Assembly: GCF_014145455.1 (NCBI RefSeq)
Contig: NZ_JACIVB010000063.1
Coordinates: 1 to 64,000 of the forward strand
Length of the DNA stretch: 64,000 nt
Source of the DNA: Limosilactobacillus rudii
Lineage (GTDB): Bacteria; Bacillota; Bacilli; Lactobacillales; Lactobacillaceae
Direction: 5' to 3'
A model generated the notes under the pieces. The model was not told the DNA's origin, did no database searches, and worked only from the letters and a program-made list of their open reading frames with translations. The first letter of the stretch is position 1. Each line of letters opens with the position of its first letter. The translations under genes were made by a program, and so were the position numbers. Below are positions 43,746 through 54,571 of the stretch, in pieces.

Positions 43746-46610
43746 CTTCTTTTTATTTTTTGTTGCCCGTTCTAAAGCCCGCTTCTGATCTCGCGCCAGC
43801 ATTTCTTTAAGGTAGCGGCCTGTATAACTTTCTTTTACTTCTGCAACACTTTCAGGGGTTCCTGTTGCAACAACGTTACCACCTTCAGCGCCACCTTCTG
43901 GGCCAAGATCAATCAACCAATCAGCCGATTTAACAACATCTAAATCGTGCTCAATAACCAAAACGGTATTACCCGCATCAACTAATCGCTGAAGGACGGC
44001 GAGAAGTCGTTTTATATCATCCATATGCAATCCGGTTGTTGGTTCATCTAAAATATAGAAACTCTTACCGTGAGATTGGCGGTGTAGTTCAGCAGCTAAT
44101 TTCATTCGTTGAGCCTCACCACCAGATAGTGTTGTTGCTGGTTGGCCAAGATGAACATAACCTAACCCAACATCTTCAATTGTTTGGAGCTTTCGCTTAA
44201 TTTTGGGAATTGCACTAAAGAACTTGAGAGCCTCAGAAACAGTCATATTGAGCACTTGAGAAATATTCTTTCCCTTATATTCAACTTCAAGTGTCTCAGA
44301 GTTATAACGAGTGCCATGGCATACTTCACAAGGAACATATACATCAGGCAAGAAATTCATTTCAATCTTAATGATTCCATCACCATGACATGCTTCACAA
44401 CGACCGCCTTTTACATTAAAGCTGAATCGCCCCTTAGTATAACCACGCATTTTCGCCTGATTAGTTTGCGCAAATAACTCACGAATATCGTCAAACACCC
44501 CAGTATATGTAGCCGGATTACTTCGCGGTGTCCGGCCGATTGGTGACTGATCAATATTAATTACTTTTTCAATATTCTTGATCCCGCTAATTGATTTGTA
44601 TTTACCTGGTTTAGCGGAATTATTATTTAATTTTTGCGCTAAAACACGTTTTAAAATCAGATTAACAAGTGTTGATTTACCAGAACCAGAAACTCCTGTC
44701 ACACAGATAAACTTACCAAGGGGAAAATCTACGTTAATATTTTTTAGATTATTTGCAGCTGCTCCCTTAAGCGAAATCTTTTTACCATTACCCTTTCGAC
44801 GTTCCTGTGGTACTTCAATGAATTTTTTACCAGAAAGATACTGTCCAGTAAGTGACTTTCGTGAACGCATAATCTGCTTTGGCGTTCCAGCTGCCATCAC
44901 CTGTCCACCATTTTCACCGGCCCCAGGACCAATATCAATAATATAATCAGCAGCACGCATCGTATCTTCATCATGCTCAACCACAATCAACGTATTGCCA
45001 AGGTCCCGCATCGCTTTTAATGACGAAATTAACCGGTCATTATCTCGCTGGTGGAGTCCAATTGATGGCTCATCTAATACATACATTACCCCTGATAAAT
45101 TTGAGCCAATTTGGGTTGCCAATCGAATTCGCTGTGCTTCACCACCAGAAAGCGTACGTGCAGACCGACTAAGCGTCAAATATTCAACACCAACATTCTT
45201 CATAAATGTTAACCGGTCAATAATTTCCTTTAGGATCGGCTTAGCTATTTGCTGGTGTTGATCCGATAATTGAATAGTCTTAAAAAACTCAAGTGATTCA
45301 CTGATCGGTAATGCAGAAACTTCACCAATATTTTTACCGTCAATTTTTACGGCTAATGCTCGTTGATTCAAACGATATCCATGACAAACTGGGCATGGCA
45401 GTTCCGTCATGTATTTTCGCATTTGCTCACGGGTAAAATCAGAATTAGTTTCCCGATAACGGCGAGCAATATTATTAATGACACCTTCAAACGGAACATC
45501 GACATCGCGAACACCGCCAAAATCATTTTCGTAGTGAAAGTGGAATGTTTTATCGCCATTTCCATAAAGGACTTGCTGCTGTTGCTTTTTTGGTAATTTA
45601 TCAAATGGTGTATCCATCGCAATTCCTGCAGACGCACAAAATTGTTCTAGTAATTGTGGATAATACTGCGAAGAAATTGGATTCCACGGAACAATTGCTC
45701 CTTCTTTCAACGTTTTGGTAGGATCAGGTACTACTAGATCAACATCCACTTCTAATTTTAGGCCTAATCCCTCACACTCTGGACAAGCTCCAGTTGGGGC
45801 ATTGAATGAAAATAACCGTGGTTCTAATTCACCAACTGTAAAGCCACAGATTGGACAAGCATATTGCTCTGAAAAAGGAATCGGCTCACCACCAATAACA
45901 TCGGCAATTGCGTACCCTTTACTTAGTCGAAGAGCCGCCTCAAATGAATCAAATAATCGCGACCTTACACCATCCTTAATAATGATCCGGTCAATGACAA
46001 CATTAACCGTATGCTTTTTATTTTTATCCAATGCTGGTACTTCATCAAGGTCATATGTTTCGCCATCAACTTGCACTCTGACAAAACCTTCACGTTTAAT
46101 CGTCTCGAAAATCTTCTTTTGCGTGCCCTTTTTTCCGCGAACAATTGGGGACAGGATTTGCAGACGGGTCCGCTCTGGTAATTCAAGAACCCGGTCAACC
46201 ATTTGTTCTGGCGATTGACTGGTAATCGGGATATTATCATTGGGACAAATTGGCGTTCCTACCCGTGCCCATAGCAGACGTAAAAAGTCATTGATTTCTG
46301 TAACAGTTCCAACAGTTGAACGCGGATTATGTGAAGTTGTCTTTTGATCGATGGAAATTGCTGGTGAAAGTCCATCAATCGAATCTACGTCGGGCTTATC
46401 CATTTGTCCTAAAAATTGACGAGCATATGCCGATAAACTCTCTACATAGCGTCGCTGTCCTTCCGCATAGAGAGTATCAAACGCTAAGGAGCTTTTTCCA
46501 GAGCCTGAAAGTCCGGTTACAACAACAAGTTTATTTTTAGGAATCGTTACATCAATATTTTTTAGGTTATGTGCACGGGCACCGTGAATTGTAATCTTAT
46601 CATTTGCCAC
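43734..46610 (-). CDS. uvrA: Excinuclease ABC subunit A
   Basis: 958-residue DNA damage-recognition ATPase of nucleotide excision repair. Two ABC modules have Walker [14 protein letters not shown] and [12 protein letters not shown], and signatures [12 protein letters not shown] and [12 protein letters not shown]. Zinc fingers are CPIC..CPEC in the first module and CEAC..CEVC in the second. Full length. It follows uvrB by 16 bases, the usual uvrBA operon. The 3' end overlaps the promoter of the downstream permease leader. Confidence 0.98.
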   Translation of the reverse strand: MANDKITIHGARAHNLKNIDVTIPKNKLVVVTGLSGSGKSSLAFDTLYAEGQRRYVESLSAYARQFLGQMDKPDVDSIDGLSPAISIDQKTTSHNPRSTVGTVTEINDFLRLLWARVGTPICPNDNIPITSQSPEQMVDRVLELPERTRLQILSPIVRGKKGTQKKIFETIKREGFVRVQVDGETYDLDEVPALDKNKKHTVNVVIDRIIIKDGVRSRLFDSFEAALRLSKGYAIADVIGGEPIPFSEQYACPICGFTVGELEPRLFSFNAPTGACPECEGLGLKLEVDVDLVVPDPTKTLKEGAIVPWNPISSQYYPQLLEQFCASAGIAMDTPFDKLPKKQQQQVLYGNGDKTFHFHYENDFGGVRDVDVPFEGVINNIARRYRETNSDFTREQMRKYMTELPCPVCHGYRLNQRALAVKIDGKNIGEVSALPISESLEFFKTIQLSDQHQQIAKPILKEIIDRLTFMKNVGVEYLTLSRSARTLSGGEAQRIRLATQIGSNLSGVMYVLDEPSIGLHQRDNDRLISSLKAMRDLGNTLIVVEHDEDTMRAADYIIDIGPGAGENGGQVMAAGTPKQIMRSRKSLTGQYLSGKKFIEVPQERRKGNGKKISLKGAAANNLKNINVDFPLGKFICVTGVSGSGKSTLVNLILKRVLAQKLNNNSAKPGKYKSISGIKNIEKVINIDQSPIGRTPRSNPATYTGVFDDIRELFAQTNQAKMRGYTKGRFSFNVKGGRCEACHGDGIIKIEMNFLPDVYVPCEVCHGTRYNSETLEVEYKGKNISQVLNMTVSEALKFFSAIPKIKRKLQTIEDVGLGYVHLGQPATTLSGGEAQRMKLAAELHRQSHGKSFYILDEPTTGLHMDDIKRLLAVLQRLVDAGNTVLVIEHDLDVVKSADWLIDLGPEGGAEGGNVVATGTPESVAEVKESYTGRYLKEMLARDQKRALERATKNKKKLQS

Positions 46611-46626
46611 GAATTAATCCCTCCCT

Positions 46627-48642
46627 TTATTTTTTAGCTTGTGACTTTAATTCCATAATTGTATCACGAAGAGTAGCTGCCTGCTCAAAGTCTAAGCGCT
46701 TAGCTGCTGACCGCATTTGTTCTGTTAATTCATCAAGCATATTTCTCTGGGCATTTTTATCCAGCTTTGCAAAATCCTTATCCGTAAACTCGGCACTAGT
46801 GTCTTCTTTTTCGTCGTCCGCAACCTTTTTAGTAACTGAAATTGCTTCTTGAATTGGCTTGATTATCGTATGCGGAGTAATATGATGCTCTTCATTATAT
46901 TTCATTTGAATCGTCCGCCGTCGTTTTGTCTCATCAATCGCTTTTTGCATTGAATCGGTCACCGTATCGGCATACATAATAACGGCACCGTTCTCATTAC
47001 GAGCTGCCCGACCAATTGTTTGGATCAACGATCGCTCATTTCTTAAGAAACCTTCCTTATCAGCATCTAGGATTGCTACTAGTGACACTTCAGGAACATC
47101 TAATCCCTCCCGCAACAAGTTAATTCCAACGAGAACATCAAACTTGCCTAATCGTAAGTCGCGAATGATCTGTGTCCGTTCAAGAGTCTTAATATCACTA
47201 TGAAGGTACTTGACCTTTAATCCCATATCCTTTAAATAATCAGTCAAATCTTCAGACATTTTCTTTGTCAGTGTTGTAACGAAGACCCGTTCATTTCGCT
47301 CAATTCGCTTATTAATTTCACCAACGAGGTCGTCAATTTGTCCCATTACTGGCCGCACTTCAATCGTTGGATCAAGAAGTCCTGTTGGTCGAATGATCTG
47401 CTGAGCAACATGATCAGTCTGCTCCATTTCATAAGGTCCTGGAGTAGCTGACATATACACGACTTGATTAACGTGCTGTTCAAACTCTGGAAGCTTTAAT
47501 GGCCGATTATCTAGGGCACTTGGTAAACGAAAGCCATAATCAATTAGCATCTGCTTTCGTGCACGATCACCATTATACATTCCACGTACCTGCGGCATTG
47601 TTTGGTGAGATTCATCAACAACTAACAAAAAATCTTTAGGGAAGAAATCAAGAAGCGTATATGGTGGCTCACCAGGTTTTCGTCCATCCATATATCGCGA
47701 ATAGTTTTCAATTCCGTTGGTATAACCCATCTCACGCATCATTTCAATATCGTAAGTTGTCCGTTGCTGAATTCGCTCAGCTTCCAGAAGTTTTCCTGCA
47801 TCGGTAAACTTCTTGACCTGTTTTCTCATATCATTTTCAATTTGTGGAAGAGCGCGGTCCATTACTTCTTCGTTAGTCATAAAGTGGGTTGCGGGGAAAA
47901 TCGAAACATGATCACGATCACCGACCACCTCACCAGTTAAGGCATCAACCTCACGGATACGATCAATCTCATCCCCAAAAAATTCAATTCTTAAGGCTCG
48001 CTCATCACGGGAGGCCGGGAAAATTTCAACTACATCTCCCCGTACTCGGAATCGACCACGCTGAAAATCAATATCATTACGGTCAAATTGAATATTAACA
48101 AGATCAGTTAATAAGCGATCACGCCCAATCTCTTGACCAACCCGTAGTGAAAGAACACTATTCTGATATTCCCGCGGGTCACCTAATCCGAAGATACTAG
48201 ACACTGAAGCGACAACAATCACATCATTTCTTTCTAATAATGAGGTTGTTGCTGAATGGCGCAATTTATCAATCTCATCATTAATTGAAGCATCCTTTTC
48301 AATATAGGTATCACTAGAAGGAACATACGCTTCTGGTTGGTAATAATCATAGTATGAAACAAAATATTCAACTGCATTATGAGGGAAGAATTTTTTCATT
48401 TCCCCATAAAGCTGTCCAGCAAGCGTCTTGTTATGGGAGAGAATTAACGTCGGCTTATTAACATTAGCGATTACATTTGATATCGTAAATGTTTTCCCTG
48501 TTCCCGTTGCTCCTAATAGAATCTGAGCTTTTTCATTTGCTTCAATTCCCTTAGTCAATTGTGCAATTGCCTGGGGTTGGTCGCCCGTTGGCTGATAATC
48601 TGATACTAATTCAAACTTCTTATCTGGTTGCCGGTATATCAC
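46627..48642 (-). CDS. uvrB: Excinuclease ABC subunit B
   Basis: 671-residue damage-verification helicase-like subunit. It shows Walker [11 protein letters not shown], the beta-hairpin region [12 protein letters not shown], the DEAD-like [10 protein letters not shown], helicase motifs ([12 protein letters not shown]) and a C-terminal UVR motif ([22 protein letters not shown]) that binds UvrC. GTG start 48642 with GGGAGG upstream. First gene of uvrBA, with a LexA-like box about 120 bases upstream. Confidence 0.98.
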   Translation of the reverse strand: MIYRQPDKKFELVSDYQPTGDQPQAIAQLTKGIEANEKAQILLGATGTGKTFTISNVIANVNKPTLILSHNKTLAGQLYGEMKKFFPHNAVEYFVSYYDYYQPEAYVPSSDTYIEKDASINDEIDKLRHSATTSLLERNDVIVVASVSSIFGLGDPREYQNSVLSLRVGQEIGRDRLLTDLVNIQFDRNDIDFQRGRFRVRGDVVEIFPASRDERALRIEFFGDEIDRIREVDALTGEVVGDRDHVSIFPATHFMTNEEVMDRALPQIENDMRKQVKKFTDAGKLLEAERIQQRTTYDIEMMREMGYTNGIENYSRYMDGRKPGEPPYTLLDFFPKDFLLVVDESHQTMPQVRGMYNGDRARKQMLIDYGFRLPSALDNRPLKLPEFEQHVNQVVYMSATPGPYEMEQTDHVAQQIIRPTGLLDPTIEVRPVMGQIDDLVGEINKRIERNERVFVTTLTKKMSEDLTDYLKDMGLKVKYLHSDIKTLERTQIIRDLRLGKFDVLVGINLLREGLDVPEVSLVAILDADKEGFLRNERSLIQTIGRAARNENGAVIMYADTVTDSMQKAIDETKRRRTIQMKYNEEHHITPHTIIKPIQEAISVTKKVADDEKEDTSAEFTDKDFAKLDKNAQRNMLDELTEQMRSAAKRLDFEQAATLRDTIMELKSQAKK

Positions 48643-48758
48643 AGTAAAGGTCCTCCCTCACAAAAATTTTGGACAAAAGAAAATGGAATCGCAAACACAA
48701 AAGTACCGCGTCCCACTTATATTATTACCCTGTTATTTACTGTTATAAGTTTATCACC

Positions 48759-48772
48759 CAAACATGCATTCG
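48759..48772. promoter_or_regulatory. LexA/DinR-like box upstream of uvrBA
   Basis: Minus-strand CGAATGCATGTTTG matches the Gram-positive SOS consensus CGAACRNRYGTTYG with one mismatch. It lies in the upstream region of uvrB. Confidence 0.55.
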
Positions 48773-48790
48773 TCTATAAATTTACTAGAT

Positions 48791-48832
48791 AAAAATAAGG
48801 AGAATAATTGGACTCCTCCAACAATTCTCCTT
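48791..48832 (-). terminator. Terminator of the small membrane protein gene
   Basis: Minus-strand 16-bp near-perfect stem AAGGAGAATTGTTGGA / TCCAATTATTCTCCTT followed by ATTTTTATC. Confidence 0.85.
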
Positions 48833-48838
48833 AATCTT

Positions 48839-49117
48839 TTAATTAGTTTGTCGTCTATAACCAAAGTAAAATTGGAAACCAGCTGCAATAACGTTAATCC
48901 AATTGAGGCAAATAAACCATGGTACGATGTTAGCACTGCCCAAGTGTGTTACACCATAAAATACACTAAAGCCGCCGATAATTGCGACTATATTTATCCA
49001 GGCACAAATCCGTCGCATTACAATATCTTTAGGGCGACTTAATATCCAAAAAATATCAACAATTAACCATAATACTAAAATTGAAAACGTTCCTGTAAAC
49101 ATACTAGACGTAAACAT
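48839..49117 (-). CDS. Small membrane protein, unknown function
   Basis: 92 residues with three predicted TMs (about 10-28, 38-58, 65-86) and a short basic loop RPKDIVMRRICAW. It ends YFGYRRQTN. AGGGAGG is nine bases before the ATG, and a strong terminator follows, so expression is likely. I do not recognise the family with confidence. It lies alone between uvrBA and the HD hydrolase. Confidence 0.75.
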   Translation of the reverse strand: MFTSSMFTGTFSILVLWLIVDIFWILSRPKDIVMRRICAWINIVAIIGGFSVFYGVTHLGSANIVPWFICLNWINVIAAGFQFYFGYRRQTN

Positions 49118-49222
49118 TTTTGCCGCCTCCCTTTACTTTGTTAACTTTTACCTTCTATCTTTATTATAAGAAAGCGTTTGCAAAAAGCAAGCATTAAGTA
49201 AAAAGAGAACATTATAAACTAA

Positions 49223-49861
49223 TTATCGTTGAATTATTTGGGTTGTCACAATGGCAAGCTGATTTTTTGCATTACCGTCCGCATTATCCTTTAATAACTC
49301 GGGTAAAATCTTTTTTAAGAAATATTGGACACTTGCCATATCCCGAAAATCCATAATTGCTGTCAAACTTGACTTATAAATATCCATATAAACCGGTTCA
49401 GGATTTCCCTTTTGAATTTCACCAAATGATTCATACATTAAGTCAATCTTGTCTGCTACCGATAAAATTTTTCCTTCAAGTGTTTCGTCTTTTCCCTCAG
49501 CAAATCGACGTTCATAGGCTTTACGAAACTCAGCAGGAATCTCTGATTGAATAAAATTCTCTATCAAAGATTTGTCAACTCGTGCGAGCATTGACCGTAA
49601 TTCAGGAGTAGCGTATTTTACTGGAGTCTTAATATCACCAATAAACCGCTCGGTATAATCATGATTAAGAGCTTTTTCATATAAAGATCGCCAGTCGATT
49701 TCATTGCCAGCCTGTTCTTCAATATCGCCCAGCATTTGTGCCGCTTGAGTCACTTTAAAAGAGTGCGCTGCCACATTATGTTCTTCAAACTTAAAATAGC
49801 CTGGGGCCCGATTAATCATTTCCAGATCACTTAAACTTTTTAAATACTCATGCATTCCCAT
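49223..49861 (-). CDS. HD-domain hydrolase (YfbR-like)
   Basis: 212-residue metal-dependent phosphohydrolase. The HD-type metal ligands are in EEHNVAAHSFKVTQ and ALNHDYTERFIGD, with a distal Asp in ILSVADKIDLMYE. It resembles YfbR-type 5'-deoxynucleotidases. GGGAGGAG is nine bases before the ATG. It follows the phosphosugar mutase terminator, so it is a separate unit. The nucleotide substrate is not proven. Confidence 0.8.
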   Translation of the reverse strand: MGMHEYLKSLSDLEMINRAPGYFKFEEHNVAAHSFKVTQAAQMLGDIEEQAGNEIDWRSLYEKALNHDYTERFIGDIKTPVKYATPELRSMLARVDKSLIENFIQSEIPAEFRKAYERRFAEGKDETLEGKILSVADKIDLMYESFGEIQKGNPEPVYMDIYKSSLTAIMDFRDMASVQYFLKKILPELLKDNADGNAKNQLAIVTTQIIQR

Positions 49862-49957
49862 GGTGAACTCCTCCCAAAATAGTTAATTTTTACAATCATA
49901 CAATTTTTCTAGAGAAATTCAAGAAAAATCTTTAAGTAACGTCACTTATAACCAGTA

Positions 49958-50002
49958 ATAAAAAAACACCCAAAATCGGTTAACAAGCTGATTTTGGGTG
50001 TT
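49958..50002 (-). terminator. Terminator downstream of the phosphosugar mutase
   Basis: Perfect 13-bp stem AACACCCAAAATC / GATTTTGGGTGTT followed on the minus strand by TTTTTATTAC. A second hairpin lies closer to the gene at about 50058-50085. Confidence 0.85.
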
Positions 50003-50097
50003 TACGCAAAGGTGGCTACGACATGCAGTCAGCTACTACGCTATTACATGCCTTTCTTTAGAGATCGAGCTATTTCTCAATCTCTTTGCTTTCTAAA

Positions 50098-51825
50098 CTA
50101 TTCTTCAGCAAATTCTTGCAAAGCTTTTTCAAAATCAGCTAACTTTGCATTTGCCTGATCTAAAGTATCTGCACTCGTTCCAATGTAGAACTTAAGCTTT
50201 GGTTCAGTTCCTGAAGGACGAATAGCAATCCACGTATCATCATCAAGAACATACCGTAATACGTTTGATTCTGGAATACCTAGTTCACTTACCTTCCCGT
50301 CAGCAGTAGTCTTGGTTCCCTTAGAGAAGTCTTCTGTAAGAACTACTTGGTGACCAGCAAAGTGAGTAGGGGCCTCTTCTCTGAACTTCTTCATTAAGTT
50401 CTTAATCTTAGCAGGGCCATCAACACCGGCATAGGTATTTGCAATCGTCTTTTCACGGAAGTAACCATACTTCTTAAAGAGTTCTTGCAGGCCATCATAA
50501 AGTGTCATATTCCGACTGCGATAGTATGCTGCAACTTCCGCTAAGAGGGTCAACGACTGAATAGCATCCTTATCGCGAACAAATGGTTTAATTAAATAAC
50601 CATAGCTTTCTTCAAAACCAAACATAAAGGTATGGTCAATCTTACCAGTCTCATATTGGTGAATTTGATCCGCAATCCACTTGAAGCCAGTTAAAACGTT
50701 AACCATCTCAACTCCATAGCTTTCTGCAATTTTTGCAGCAAAGTTAGTGGAAACGATTGATTTAACAGCTGCCGCATTCTGTGGTAACGTACCAGCTTGC
50801 TTATGTGCTTCAAGGATATAAGCAAGCATAATTGAAGCGATTTGGTTACCAGTGAGTAGTTGGTATTCACCGTCTGGTTGACGAACAGCACAGCCAAGAC
50901 GATCGGCATCTGGGTCAGTTGCAATTAAGACATCAGCACCAACCTTCTTCCCAAGCGCAATTGACCGAACAAAAGCTTCTGGGAATTCCGGATTTGGATG
51001 TTCAAGGCCGGGGAAATCACCATTTGGTTGAGCTTCTGTTGGTTCCATCTCGTAATTAGTAAAACCAGCTTGACGCAATGCCCGTTCACCAAGCATCCGT
51101 CCAGTCCCGCATAATGGAGTAAAGACAAACTTCATATCTTTACCATACTTCTGTGCTAATTCTGGATTTACGGTAACATCTTTAGCTTTCGCAAGGTAAG
51201 CGGCATCAACATCTTCACCCATAATTGTTTCTAAGCCATTGTCGAGCATTTCTTGTTCATCAGCTAACGCAATGTCAAAGATATCATCAATCTTACGGAT
51301 GTAACCTGTCATCATGTCAGATTCCTTAGGCGGCATCTGACCACCATCTTCACCGTAAATCTTGTAACCATTATATTCTTTAGGGTTATGACTGGCCGTA
51401 ATCATAATACCAGCGTAAGCTCCCATATGCCGAACTGCAAATGACAATTCAGGTGTTGGACGAAGGTTATCATAAATATAAACCTTGATTCCATGAGCTC
51501 CTAGGACACGAGCAGCATCGTGAGCAAACTTACGTGAGTTATGTCGTGAATCATAGCCAATCGCCACTCCACGTTTCTTAATATCATCACCTAATGAGTC
51601 CATTAAGGTAGCTAACCCTTCAGTAGCCTGGCGAACTGTGTATACATTCATCCGATTGATTCCGGGTCCCATCAACCCTCGCATACCAGCAGTACCAAAT
51701 GATAGCGGACCGTAGAAGGCATCCTCAATTTCCTTATCATCGTTCATTGCAGCTAATTCTTGCTTTAAATCTGGCTCAAGATCTGTTCGTTCTTGCCAAA
51801 CCTTATAAGTATCTTTCCAGCTCAC
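50098..51825 (-). CDS. pgcA: Alpha-phosphoglucomutase (phospho-sugar mutase, PgcA type)
   Basis: 575-residue enzyme interconverting glucose-6-phosphate and glucose-1-phosphate, supplying GalU (56844) with substrate. It has the fold of alpha-D-phosphohexomutases: RGLMGPGINRMN, the phosphoserine loop [17 protein letters not shown], the metal loop DPDADRLG, the sugar loop GFEESYGYL and RPSGTEPKLKFY. The length matches the long Gram-positive PgcA type. GTG start with AAGGAG upstream. Phosphomannomutase activity is also possible. Confidence 0.95.
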   Translation of the reverse strand: MSWKDTYKVWQERTDLEPDLKQELAAMNDDKEIEDAFYGPLSFGTAGMRGLMGPGINRMNVYTVRQATEGLATLMDSLGDDIKKRGVAIGYDSRHNSRKFAHDAARVLGAHGIKVYIYDNLRPTPELSFAVRHMGAYAGIMITASHNPKEYNGYKIYGEDGGQMPPKESDMMTGYIRKIDDIFDIALADEQEMLDNGLETIMGEDVDAAYLAKAKDVTVNPELAQKYGKDMKFVFTPLCGTGRMLGERALRQAGFTNYEMEPTEAQPNGDFPGLEHPNPEFPEAFVRSIALGKKVGADVLIATDPDADRLGCAVRQPDGEYQLLTGNQIASIMLAYILEAHKQAGTLPQNAAAVKSIVSTNFAAKIAESYGVEMVNVLTGFKWIADQIHQYETGKIDHTFMFGFEESYGYLIKPFVRDKDAIQSLTLLAEVAAYYRSRNMTLYDGLQELFKKYGYFREKTIANTYAGVDGPAKIKNLMKKFREEAPTHFAGHQVVLTEDFSKGTKTTADGKVSELGIPESNVLRYVLDDDTWIAIRPSGTEPKLKFYIGTSADTLDQANAKLADFEKALQEFAEE

Positions 51826-51922
51826 AATAATGTCTCCTTTACGTCTTAATCTGCTTTTTAGTATACCGCATAAAATCGTTCATGTCGCTTTTTACTTATA
51901 TTTTCACTAAAGTTTTACCATA

Positions 51923-52435
51923 TTATTTAGCCCATGGTTTGGTAATCGAAATCTGACTAAGAAAGTCCTGCTGCTTTTGTCGCTGTTCTTTACGATCTGC
52001 TACTCGCTGAGAGTAAGATGCAACAAGTGCTTTTTGTTCAGCGCTTTCAGGAATTAATCGGTCAAAATCCACCTGTTTTTCAGCATCTAAAATAACAAAA
52101 GTCATAAAACTAGTAAAGCCTAAGAATCGTTCGCCAGTCATCAAGTGCTCTCCAATTACTTTAGTAAAGACTTCAATCGATCGTCTACCAAAACCTGTTA
52201 CATAGGCCTCCATGCACATTGAATCTTGTAAATCAAAGGGCTGAAGGAATTGAATATGATCCATTGAAGCGGTAGCCACTGTTGTCCGCGCTACCCGCAT
52301 TGCCGCAACTGAAGCTTGTCCATCAATTAATTCTAACGTCCGCCCACCATAGACTGTTCCGTGTTCATTTAAATCAGAATTACGAACCCGATGAATAGAA
52401 ATTGCTAGGGTATCATTACACTTAATAGCATCCAT
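51923..52435 (-). CDS. Acyl-CoA thioesterase (hotdog fold, YkhA type)
   Basis: 170-residue hotdog-fold hydrolase with the acyl-CoA hydrolase signature: HRVRNSDLNEHGTVYGGRTLELIDGQASVAAMRVAR, then SMDHIQFLQPFDLQDS, then IEVFTKVIGE. ATG 52435 (MDAIKCNDT) is chosen because GGGAGG is six bases upstream; an earlier in-frame ATG has no RBS. It lies between trxB and the mutase on the same strand. Chain-length specificity unknown. Confidence 0.88.
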   Translation of the reverse strand: MDAIKCNDTLAISIHRVRNSDLNEHGTVYGGRTLELIDGQASVAAMRVARTTVATASMDHIQFLQPFDLQDSMCMEAYVTGFGRRSIEVFTKVIGEHLMTGERFLGFTSFMTFVILDAEKQVDFDRLIPESAEQKALVASYSQRVADRKEQRQKQQDFLSQISITKPWAK

Positions 52436-52462
52436 AAAGGACCTCCCTACACTTTTATACAC

Positions 52463-52493
52463 AAAAAACTGGGATAATATTGCTCTCCCAGTC
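52463..52493 (-). terminator. Terminator of trxB
   Basis: Minus-strand stem ACTGGGA / TCCCAGT with a ten-base loop followed by TTTTTTG. Confidence 0.8.
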
Positions 52494-52578
52494 TTTCGCT
52501 AATTTTTAAAATATTATTAAGGCAACACTACACAATATTAGCCATGAACGCTAGTCAATTTGAGTGTCACTACCACAT

Positions 52579-53511
52579 TTAATTCATTGATTTGATATAT
52601 TCATAGACTTGTTGCCCTGCAATTGCTCCATCGCCAACCGCAGTAGCAACTTGACGTAATGGCGTCTCACGAACATCCCCGATCGCAAAAATGCCAGGAA
52701 TTGCTGTTTGCATCCGGTCATCCGTCTTTACCCATCCTTGATCATCTAAAATATTGAGGTTAGTAAAAGAGGTGGTCATTGGAATATTACCAACGTAAAT
52801 GAATACGCCGTCAGCGGCAATTTTGCCTTCTTCACCCGTCTTATTATTATGGGTTTTTACGCCCGTAACCTTAATATCATCACCAATTATTTCTGTAACA
52901 CTAGTATTATAGATGAATTCCATCTTATCATTATTCATTGCTTCAGCTTGGATAATTGGTTCTGCACGTAATTCATCACGACGAACGAGGACCGTTACCT
53001 TAGATGCCAATTGCGTTAAGTAAACACCTTCTTCAACGGCTGCATCACCACCACCAACAACAATTAAGTGTTTATTTTTGAAAAAGGCACCGTCACAAAC
53101 TGCACAGTAAGATACACCACGACCACTAAAGTCTTCCTCGCCTGGGACATCCAATCGCCGGTGATCTGATCCAGTCGCAATTACAACCGCCTTCGCAGTA
53201 TATGTTTCATCCATATCAGTCGTTATCTTTTTTAAGTTACCATCAAGCTCTACCTTTGTAACAGTTCCATAAGCATATTCGGCACCAAATTGAGTAGCAC
53301 CATCATACATTTGCTGAGCAAGCTCCGGTCCCTTAATCTTCTTAAAACCAGTGTAATTCTCAATTTCAGCAGTATTATTTAAGTTTCCGCCATAGGCACC
53401 GCGGTCTAACATTAAAACAGATAAATTTGCACGTGAAGCATACATTGCAGCTGTCATTCCACCTGGACCGGCACCAATGATTACAACATCATATTGCTTA
53501 TTCTCTGCCAT
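52579..53511 (-). CDS. trxB: Thioredoxin reductase
   Basis: 310-residue FAD/NADPH disulfide reductase keeping thioredoxin reduced. The FAD motif is IIGAGPGGMTAAMYASR, the redox pair is in SYCAVCDGAFF (CxxC), the NADPH motif is VVGGGDAAVEEG, and the C-terminal FAD motif is GIFAIGDVRETPLRQVATAVGDG. Full length. GAGGAGG precedes the ATG. Divergent from lutABC, and in this position a usual lactobacillus single-gene unit. Confidence 0.97.
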   Translation of the reverse strand: MAENKQYDVVIIGAGPGGMTAAMYASRANLSVLMLDRGAYGGNLNNTAEIENYTGFKKIKGPELAQQMYDGATQFGAEYAYGTVTKVELDGNLKKITTDMDETYTAKAVVIATGSDHRRLDVPGEEDFSGRGVSYCAVCDGAFFKNKHLIVVGGGDAAVEEGVYLTQLASKVTVLVRRDELRAEPIIQAEAMNNDKMEFIYNTSVTEIIGDDIKVTGVKTHNNKTGEEGKIAADGVFIYVGNIPMTTSFTNLNILDDQGWVKTDDRMQTAIPGIFAIGDVRETPLRQVATAVGDGAIAGQQVYEYIKSMN

Positions 53512-53652
53512 TTTCTTTTCCTCCTCAAATAATCATTATCCATATCATACCGACTTTCTATTTACTTGTCTATTTTTTAGCTTACTTTTTAATAGTCATA
53601 TTCTTATCGGACTATAACAAATATTATTATATTATATATGTGAATTAAATAA

Positions 53653-53666
53653 TTAAAGCGATATCA
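53653..53666 (+). promoter_or_regulatory. cre-like operator upstream of lutABC
   Basis: TTAAAGCGATATCA matches 13 of 14 positions of TGWAANCGNTNWCA (second base T). It lies just upstream of a candidate promoter (TTGGTA, 16 bases, TATTAT, at about 53674-53701), which fits CcpA control of lactate use. Confidence 0.6.
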
Positions 53667-53767
53667 ACACTAAGTTGGTAACATTTGCGTTATACTTATT
53701 ATGATAAGCATTTATTTAATTCTATTATTTTAAGGAGGCGAAGTGCATTCAACTAATGCACACTTAT

Positions 53768-54571
53768 ATGAAAGTCTGTATTTTTTCTACTTGTATTGTT
53801 GATTTGCTTTACCCAGATGTTGGTAAGGCAACTGTTGAACTCCTCCAACGCTTTGGTTGCGAAACAGTTTTCCCTGATAAACAAATTTGTTGTGGACAAC
53901 CAACTTATAATAGTGGTTATGATAAAGAAACAATGGCAACTTTTAGGAACCAGCTTGATGCTCTCTTGAGTATCGATGCTGACTATATTGTTGGTCCTAC
54001 CGGTTCCTGTGTTGCAATGCTCCATGAGTATAAAGGCATTTTTAAGGATGACCCTGAGTATGCTAAGAAAGCACAAATTCTCTATGATAAGTCATTCGAA
54101 TTAACACAATTTATTTATCGTGTCCTTGGTATTCTTGATTGTGGCGCCGAACTAGATGACACTGCAACTTTCCACCGTTCGTGCCACATGACCCGTCTAT
54201 TAGGCGAACGGACTGCACCATTTGTTTTATTAGAACATGTTAAAGGGCTAAAACTAATCCCGCTTCATAATATTCAATTATGTTGCGGCTTTGGTGGAAC
54301 TTTCTCAGTTAAGGAACCACTAATTTCTGAAGCAATGGTTGATGATAAAGCTGATAATGTACTCAAGACAAAGGCTCATATTCTAATTGCCTGTGAACAA
54401 ACTTGCCTGATGAATATTGGGGGTCGAATTAATCGGCGCCATGACGGTTCACACATTAAGATTATGCACATTGCTGAAGTTCTTAATCACAATGTTGATC
54501 CGAGTCGAATTACCTATGTTAAAGATACTGATCACGTAATGATCCCAGCAAACGGAAACGGGGTGTTTTAG
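53768..54571 (+). CDS. lutA: LutA-type Fe-S oxidoreductase subunit (lactate utilisation)
   Basis: About 267-residue subunit of the LutABC L-lactate oxidation complex. Two CCG-type cysteine-rich motifs (QICCGQPTYNSGY and IQLCCGFGGTFSVKEP) hold iron-sulfur or heterodisulfide-type centres. ATG 53768 (MKVCIFSTCIVDL) aligns with known LutA starts, but the good AGGAGG at 53733-53738 is about 30 bases away; an in-frame ATG at 53756 is nearer and is an alternative. A short out-of-frame GTG ORF begins right after that RBS. Confidence 0.9.
   Translation: MKVCIFSTCIVDLLYPDVGKATVELLQRFGCETVFPDKQICCGQPTYNSGYDKETMATFRNQLDALLSIDADYIVGPTGSCVAMLHEYKGIFKDDPEYAKKAQILYDKSFELTQFIYRVLGILDCGAELDDTATFHRSCHMTRLLGERTAPFVLLEHVKGLKLIPLHNIQLCCGFGGTFSVKEPLISEAMVDDKADNVLKTKAHILIACEQTCLMNIGGRINRRHDGSHIKIMHIAEVLNHNVDPSRITYVKDTDHVMIPANGNGVF

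Noticed and set aside
44184-46540. Several plus-strand ORFs of 75-170 residues inside uvrA
   Set aside because: Antisense shadows of a well-conserved gene with no RBS or family features.
48688-48750. 20-codon plus-strand ORF upstream of uvrB
   Set aside because: No ribosome binding site and it lies antisense to the uvrB leader.
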